9,849 nt of DNA from JBBSOW01 sp038259365 (GTDB lineage: Bacteria; Actinomycetota; Actinomycetes; Propionibacteriales; Propionibacteriaceae): the NCBI GenBank assembly GCA_038259365.1, contig JBBSOW010000119.1, positions 1 through 9,849 of the forward strand, in the 5' to 3' direction. Positions 6,269 through 9,849 of this stretch are shown piece after piece (the stretch's first letter is position 1; the number at the start of each line of letters is the position of its first letter). The translations under genes were made by a program, and so were the position numbers. A model generated the notes under the pieces. That model saw only the letters and a program-made list of their open reading frames with translations. It made no database searches and was not told the DNA's origin.

Positions 6269-8752
6269 ATGAACTGGACGTGGGTGCAACGCCTGGTGGC
6301 TCGGCTGCCCGCTGGCGCCCGCCCTGCCACTCGCAACCCACCGGCCGACCTGGCGGGGGCGACGTCACCCGCGCGGGAACCGGCCTGGCCCAGCATGCCG
6401 CCCGTGCAGCGGGCCGTCGATCGTTCGTTGAGGCCCACCGCTCCACTGGAACCCTTCACCAGATCGCTCGCCGCGCATCAGAACCCCAGCTTCCTGGCGC
6501 GCCTGGACCACCTGGTCGATCCGAGCGGAACCGGGGGGCTCGTCACCGGGCTCGCCATCGCCGCTTCGGGATCCGAGACCCGGTACGCCGGGAATGCCGA
6601 GCTGACCGTGCCGGCCGCGACGAAGCGGGCCCCCACCGTTCAGCGACAGCGTACGAGCGGGGCAACCGATGTGGGCGCCGAGACCCCGCTAGCCGAGAAC
6701 GGGACAGCCGAGGCTGCGACAACCGAGACCCCGCCCACCGAGAATGCGACGGCCGAGAATGCGACAGCCGAAAATGCGACCGGCGAATCGCTCGGCGGCG
6801 TGACCGTCGACCTCGGGGTCGTCGGGCCCCCACTCACTCCCGAGCCCCCGACAACTCCCGTGCTCGTCCAACGATCACTTGAGGTGGTGGACGATCCGGC
6901 GCCGCGACGGTCCGCCTTGCCCGCGATCGCCGACCGGGAACTACCCGTCGTCGCTCATCGCGCCCGGCCGCAGCGAATCGAATCCGCCACGATCCCACCC
7001 GGGGCCAAGGAGGCTCCGCTCCTCCCCTCGGCTATCGAATCCGCCGCGATCCCGCCCGGGGCCAAAGAGGCTCCGGCTCTCCCCTCGGTTGAGGAAGCTG
7101 CGCCCTTCGGTCCGGTCGGGGCCGTTGGGGCCATGGCACCGCTGAGCGGGTTCTCCGCGGCAATCGCGTCGCTCGAGGACCAGCCAGCAGCACACCCTGC
7201 CTGGCCCGCCGATCCCCCGGCGTCCGCCGATCCCCCGGCGTCCGCCGATCCCTCCGCGACCGCCGCTCCCCCGGGGCCTGCCGCTCCCCCCGCCACCGCG
7301 CATGGCGCTCCCGCCGCACGGGAGGAACAACAACTGCCGGTCCAGCGATCGATGGGGAGGGCGCGCCCGCCCGACCAACGGACCGATGACGCGGGACGAT
7401 CCCGTGCCACTACGGGAGCCGGCCCCTCTGAGGCAGCCAGTGAGGCCGCGCCGAGCGCTTCCGGGTCGCGGGCGGCGCTCGTCCAGCCCCCCGAGCCACC
7501 GACCGACGCGGTTGTCCGCGAGCGATTCACCGGGACTCTCCAGTTCGCGACCTCGCCCGGTTCGGTCTCGCCCGACCCGCCGACCTCACAGCGCCCGGGC
7601 CCTCCCGCGGTGGAACGTCCAACCGCAGCGATCTCGAGACCCGGGCCGGCCGCGCTTGTTCCGCTCCAGCGATTGCCCGAGTTGCCCACGGTCCACCGCG
7701 TGCCGGAGGGCTCGCCCCTGCCGCAGTCGGGGAATCACCCGTTTCGGAGGCACTCAGGATCTGACGCCGATGCACGCGACGCGTCCGGCGTCCAAGTGAT
7801 GCGCTCGCCAACGGCCGCGTTCGCACCCATCCCGGTCCAGGAGTCCCCCGACACGAGCACCAGGGAGGAAACCGACAACCCCGGTCCCTCGCTGGTTGCT
7901 CCCCGGTCCGCGCATCCATCCTCGCCCAAGAACCCACCAAGACCCACAACACCTGTGATGCCCGCGGTCTCGAGGCGCTCGACGACGGACCGGCCGGCGG
8001 GATCCACGCACACCGTCGGACTGCTGGCCGATCGACCGCCGCTCTTGCCGATGCCCGGCCCCGCGGGTGCCGGGCCGGAATCAGCACCGGTCCAGCGGGT
8101 CACGTTCCCATCGATCAGTGAATCGTCAGCCCGACCGGTTTCACCAATCCCCCGTTCCAGGGACCTCCCGGGGAACCTCGGCACGGCAACGGATCGGGTC
8201 GACCCGGTGCTTCAAACCGCCGCCGAGCCACCAACCTCACTCCAACGCGCAATGCCGACGACGGCCGTGCCAGACGGAGGCGCCCGGCTCACGGGCTCCG
8301 CGCGCCTATCGCCATCGAATCGTGGCGTTCAACCTCTCGAGTCACCCCCCGGCAGCCCGCCACCACGGGAGCGGCCAGCGCGGCAAGGGCCGACGATGCA
8401 CACGATCGGGCCGGCCACGTCGTTCGCCGCGATGTTCTCGGCAGCGCCACCGCAAGAGGCGGGTGCGGAGGGGTTCACCACGGTTCAGCTTCAACCCGCG
8501 GGCGCGACGAGCGGCGTACCGCTGCAAGCCGAGCCGAGCGCACCCCCACCTCCGCCGGACTCACCTTCGCCCACGTCGCCCGTCCCTGCCGAGGCACAAC
8601 CACCGATCTCCGCCGCGGTGAGCGCGAGACGGCCCGAGGACGACCTCGACGAAATGGCCCGCAGGCTATTCGAGCCACTGTCCGCCCGACTGCGGGCCGA
8701 GTTGTGGCTGGACCGTGAACGAGCCGGGTTGATCGCCGATGTTCGCCGCTGA
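6269..8752 (+). CDS. Large proline-rich, probably disordered eCIS protein with VQR repeats
   Basis: The 827-residue product has no catalytic domain I can recognise. The N-terminus (about 1-110) has an amphipathic start, MNWTWVQRLVARL, and a segment ending NPSFLARLDHLVDPSG. The long middle (about 110-785) is rich in Pro, Ala, Ser and Thr, has no cysteine, and should be disordered. [V/L]QR tripeptides punctuate it at residues 6, 46, 124, 200, 358, 466, 608 and 658. The C-terminus (793-827; LDEMARRLFEPLSARLRAEL then WLDRERAGLIADVRR) is a charged amphipathic helix of a type I recall ending other eCIS-locus proteins. Three blocks of short tandem repeats lie in the first half. Codon choice in the middle is looser (more CGA, TCA, CCA) than in its neighbours. 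It sits between trunk and baseplate genes, 17 bases before the second tube gene, so a structural, scaffold or lumen/cargo-tether role is plausible but unproven. Confidence 0.82.
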   Translation: MNWTWVQRLVARLPAGARPATRNPPADLAGATSPAREPAWPSMPPVQRAVDRSLRPTAPLEPFTRSLAAHQNPSFLARLDHLVDPSGTGGLVTGLAIAASGSETRYAGNAELTVPAATKRAPTVQRQRTSGATDVGAETPLAENGTAEAATTETPPTENATAENATAENATGESLGGVTVDLGVVGPPLTPEPPTTPVLVQRSLEVVDDPAPRRSALPAIADRELPVVAHRARPQRIESATIPPGAKEAPLLPSAIESAAIPPGAKEAPALPSVEEAAPFGPVGAVGAMAPLSGFSAAIASLEDQPAAHPAWPADPPASADPPASADPSATAAPPGPAAPPATAHGAPAAREEQQLPVQRSMGRARPPDQRTDDAGRSRATTGAGPSEAASEAAPSASGSRAALVQPPEPPTDAVVRERFTGTLQFATSPGSVSPDPPTSQRPGPPAVERPTAAISRPGPAALVPLQRLPELPTVHRVPEGSPLPQSGNHPFRRHSGSDADARDASGVQVMRSPTAAFAPIPVQESPDTSTREETDNPGPSLVAPRSAHPSSPKNPPRPTTPVMPAVSRRSTTDRPAGSTHTVGLLADRPPLLPMPGPAGAGPESAPVQRVTFPSISESSARPVSPIPRSRDLPGNLGTATDRVDPVLQTAAEPPTSLQRAMPTTAVPDGGARLTGSARLSPSNRGVQPLESPPGSPPPRERPARQGPTMHTIGPATSFAAMFSAAPPQEAGAEGFTTVQLQPAGATSGVPLQAEPSAPPPPPDSPSPTSPVPAEAQPPISAAVSARRPEDDLDEMARRLFEPLSARLRAELWLDRERAGLIADVRR
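6740..6784 (+). repeat. Tandem 15-base repeat (ENATA pentapeptide)
   Basis: Three adjacent 15-base copies of GAGAATGCGACRGCC-type sequence (6740-6754, 6755-6769, 6770-6784) encode ENATA, ENATA and ENATG. More diverged units upstream (about 6692-6739; AENGTAEAATTETPPT) show that the array was once longer. It is in frame, so copy changes would alter only linker length. Confidence 0.8.
6977..7090 (+). repeat. Tandem 57-base repeat (19 residues, two copies)
   Basis: Two direct copies, 6977-7033 and 7034-7090, encode IESATIPPGAKEAPLLPSA and IESAAIPPGAKEAPALPSV. The copies differ at only a few bases, so the duplication is recent or kept alike. It lies within the disordered part of the 827-residue protein. 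Confidence 0.85.
7211..7264 (+). repeat. Tandem 18-base repeat (DPPASA hexapeptide)
   Basis: Two identical 18-base copies (7211-7228 and 7229-7246) encode DPPASA, and a third, diverged copy (7247-7264) encodes DPSATA. Weaker Pro/Ala units continue to about 7300. This is a Pro/Ala linker array in the 827-residue protein. Confidence 0.8.
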
Positions 8753-8769
8753 GCGGGACGGAACGACCC

Positions 8770-9207
8770 ATGGCTGACCGCGAGGATGCCGCCGTCAGCG
8801 TCTGTTTCACGGTGGAGATCGACGGCGCGAATCTGGGCACCTTCAACACCTGCGACGGGTTGGGCTGCGAGGTGGTCCTCGAGCAGCGCGAGGAGGGCGG
8901 GGTCAACGACTTCGTGTGGCAGCTGCCCACCCGGATCAAGTACAGCAACGTCAAACTGTCTCGTCCGGTCGGCAAGTCCAGCGCCGACCTGACCGCCTGG
9001 CTGGTGAGCTTCGCCACCGGGGTCTCCCGCCAAACCGCCACCATCACAGCGATGACCGGCGACGGGGACAAGGTGGCGACGTGGGGCCTCGACGGCGTGG
9101 TCCCCGTGCGGTGGTCCGGCCCGAGCCTCAACCCCGATTCACCCAAGGTCGCCATCGAAACCGTCGAGCTTGCTCACCACGGCTTCCTGCCGGGGAAGGG
9201 GGTATGA
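8770..9207 (+). CDS. Second tail-tube-type protein (gp19 family), trunk/baseplate junction
   Basis: The 145-residue product belongs to the same gp19-like fold as the tube at 5187 but is clearly divergent. It has CFTVEIDGANLGTFNTCDGL (about 12-31), a region EQREEGGVNDFVWQLPTRIK, YSNVKLSRPVGKSSADLTAW, and a C-terminal VAIETVELAHHGFLPGKG. In Afp and PVC, extra tube paralogues (Afp5/Pvc5 type) sit at the baseplate end and adapt the tube to the hub, and the gene's place directly before the LysM-type hub gene fits that job. ATG 8770 follows the previous stop by 17 bases with a weak GGA-type ribosome site. The next start, GTG 9212, is only 4 bases after the stop. The gene appears intact. Confidence 0.92.
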   Translation: MADREDAAVSVCFTVEIDGANLGTFNTCDGLGCEVVLEQREEGGVNDFVWQLPTRIKYSNVKLSRPVGKSSADLTAWLVSFATGVSRQTATITAMTGDGDKVATWGLDGVVPVRWSGPSLNPDSPKVAIETVELAHHGFLPGKGV

Positions 9208-9211
9208 GCCC

Positions 9212-9849
9212 GTGACCAAGGCGATCGCGCTCACCAGCGCCGGCGCCGCCGCAGTGCCCAAATCGAGCATGAAGAAGGCCACCCTGAGCCTCTACGACTC
9301 CGCGCCGTCGGGCGGCGGGGCCAAGCCTGGCGCCTCGCGCGGCTCGATCGATTTCCAGTTCAACCCCAAAGAAGTCACCATCCAGAAGGAGGCCACGTGG
9401 GAGCGCAAGCCCGCCCAGGGGGCCAAGAAAGCCGCCCCCCCGACGTTTACCGGGCCCGGGCCCTGCAAGCTCACGGTGGAGATGTTCTTCGACGCCACCG
9501 AAACCGCCGGCGCCTCGGTCGTGCCTTCGGTGGAGGGCCTCTTCGCCTGCTGTGTGCCGACTGAACAGAGCAGGGACCAGAAGAAGCCCTCCCCGCCGCT
9601 CGTGGTGTTGCAATGGGGAGCGGTCTCCAGCTTCCCGGCATTTGTCACCTCGGTCAGCGCCAAGTACACCCTATTCCGGGGCGACGGCACCCCGGTCCGC
9701 GCGCTGTGCACCGTCTCGATGGAGGAGATGCCCGACGAACCGCCCGGCCAGAACCCCACCTCCGGAGGCCAGCAGGTTCGTCGGGTACATCGCACCGTCG
9801 CGCAGGACACCCTCAGTTCGGTCGCGTTCAGCGAGTACGGCGACCCGGC
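9212..9849 (+). CDS. eCIS baseplate protein, LysM/CIS-tube type, 5' part (Afp7/Pvc7-like)
   Basis: An open frame starts at GTG 9212 and stays open to the right edge (212 complete codons), so the gene is cut by the window. The product matches the N-terminal contractile-injection-system tube domain of Afp7/Pvc7-like baseplate proteins: KATLSLYDSAP, then IDFQFNPKEVTIQKEATWER at about 46-65, KLTVEMFFDATET at about 86-98, LVVLQWGAVSSFPAFVTSVS at about 131-150, and LCTVSMEEMP. In this family a LysM domain follows, and the last visible residues (TLSSVAFSEYGDP) fit the start of a LysM. Such proteins join the tube to the spike in the baseplate. The start is set by AAGGGGG at 9196-9202; ATG 9204 in the same area hits a stop after three codons. 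The spacing of 4 bases after the second tube gene indicates one operon. Confidence 0.9.
   Translation, partial: MTKAIALTSAGAAAVPKSSMKKATLSLYDSAPSGGGAKPGASRGSIDFQFNPKEVTIQKEATWERKPAQGAKKAAPPTFTGPGPCKLTVEMFFDATETAGASVVPSVEGLFACCVPTEQSRDQKKPSPPLVVLQWGAVSSFPAFVTSVSAKYTLFRGDGTPVRALCTVSMEEMPDEPPGQNPTSGGQQVRRVHRTVAQDTLSSVAFSEYGDP

Noticed and set aside
6977..7090. Direct repeats considered as a CRISPR array
   Set aside because: Two contiguous copies with no spacers, in frame in a coding region: a protein repeat, not CRISPR.
6955..7689. 244-residue minus-strand open frame over the proline-rich gene
   Set aside because: Low-complexity Gly/Ala/Ser product made by the reverse of Pro/Ala repeats. The forward frame has the ribosome site, operon spacing and folded ends.
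1..9849. tRNA, rRNA, insertion sequence or integrase signals
   Set aside because: None were seen on either strand: no cloverleaf-like segments, no transposase motifs, and no terminal inverted repeats flanking a gene.

Overview
The window is about two thirds G+C, with GC-rich third codon positions, GTG starts, tight stop/start overlaps and Shine-Dalgarno (SD) sites. This suggests a high-GC bacterium, most likely an actinobacterium; that is inferred from composition and protein style, since no taxonomic marker is present. The main content is the front part of an extracellular contractile injection system (eCIS), a free, phage-tail-like machine that delivers proteins into target cells (Afp, PVC and MAC belong to this family).

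Layout. Positions 1-449 hold the tail of an unrecognised open frame (2-196) and a stretch with coding-like fragments in changing frames, possibly a decayed gene. Positions 450-1154 encode a DUF4157/eCIS-core protein with a zinc-metalloprotease motif. Positions 1277-3139 encode a 620-residue helical protein of unknown function that shares a short N-terminal module with the DUF4157 protein and is a candidate cargo. Positions 3162-3425, on the minus strand, encode a small RelE-like protein with no visible antitoxin. From 3593 onward all genes are on the plus strand and closely packed: tail sheath, inner tube, a tail assembly protein with a CxxC zinc-knuckle-like end, a 51-residue DUF6760-type protein, an 827-residue proline-rich disordered protein, a second tube-type protein, and the start of a LysM-type baseplate protein that runs off the window.

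How the genes fit together. Sheath and tube form the contractile trunk. The second tube-type protein and the 9212 product are expected at the trunk/baseplate interface. The CxxC protein and the DUF6760 protein sit between trunk and baseplate genes, as expected for assembly factors. The least explained parts are the three cysteine-free, non-trunk proteins (DUF4157 protein, 620-residue protein, 827-residue protein). All three carry [V/L]QR tripeptides, and two also share an LQR-x-x-GN module. This suggests a common docking, loading or processing signal and is the best lead here. The spike/VgrG, gp25-like wedge, tape measure, AAA ATPase and other late eCIS genes are not in the window and presumably lie downstream.
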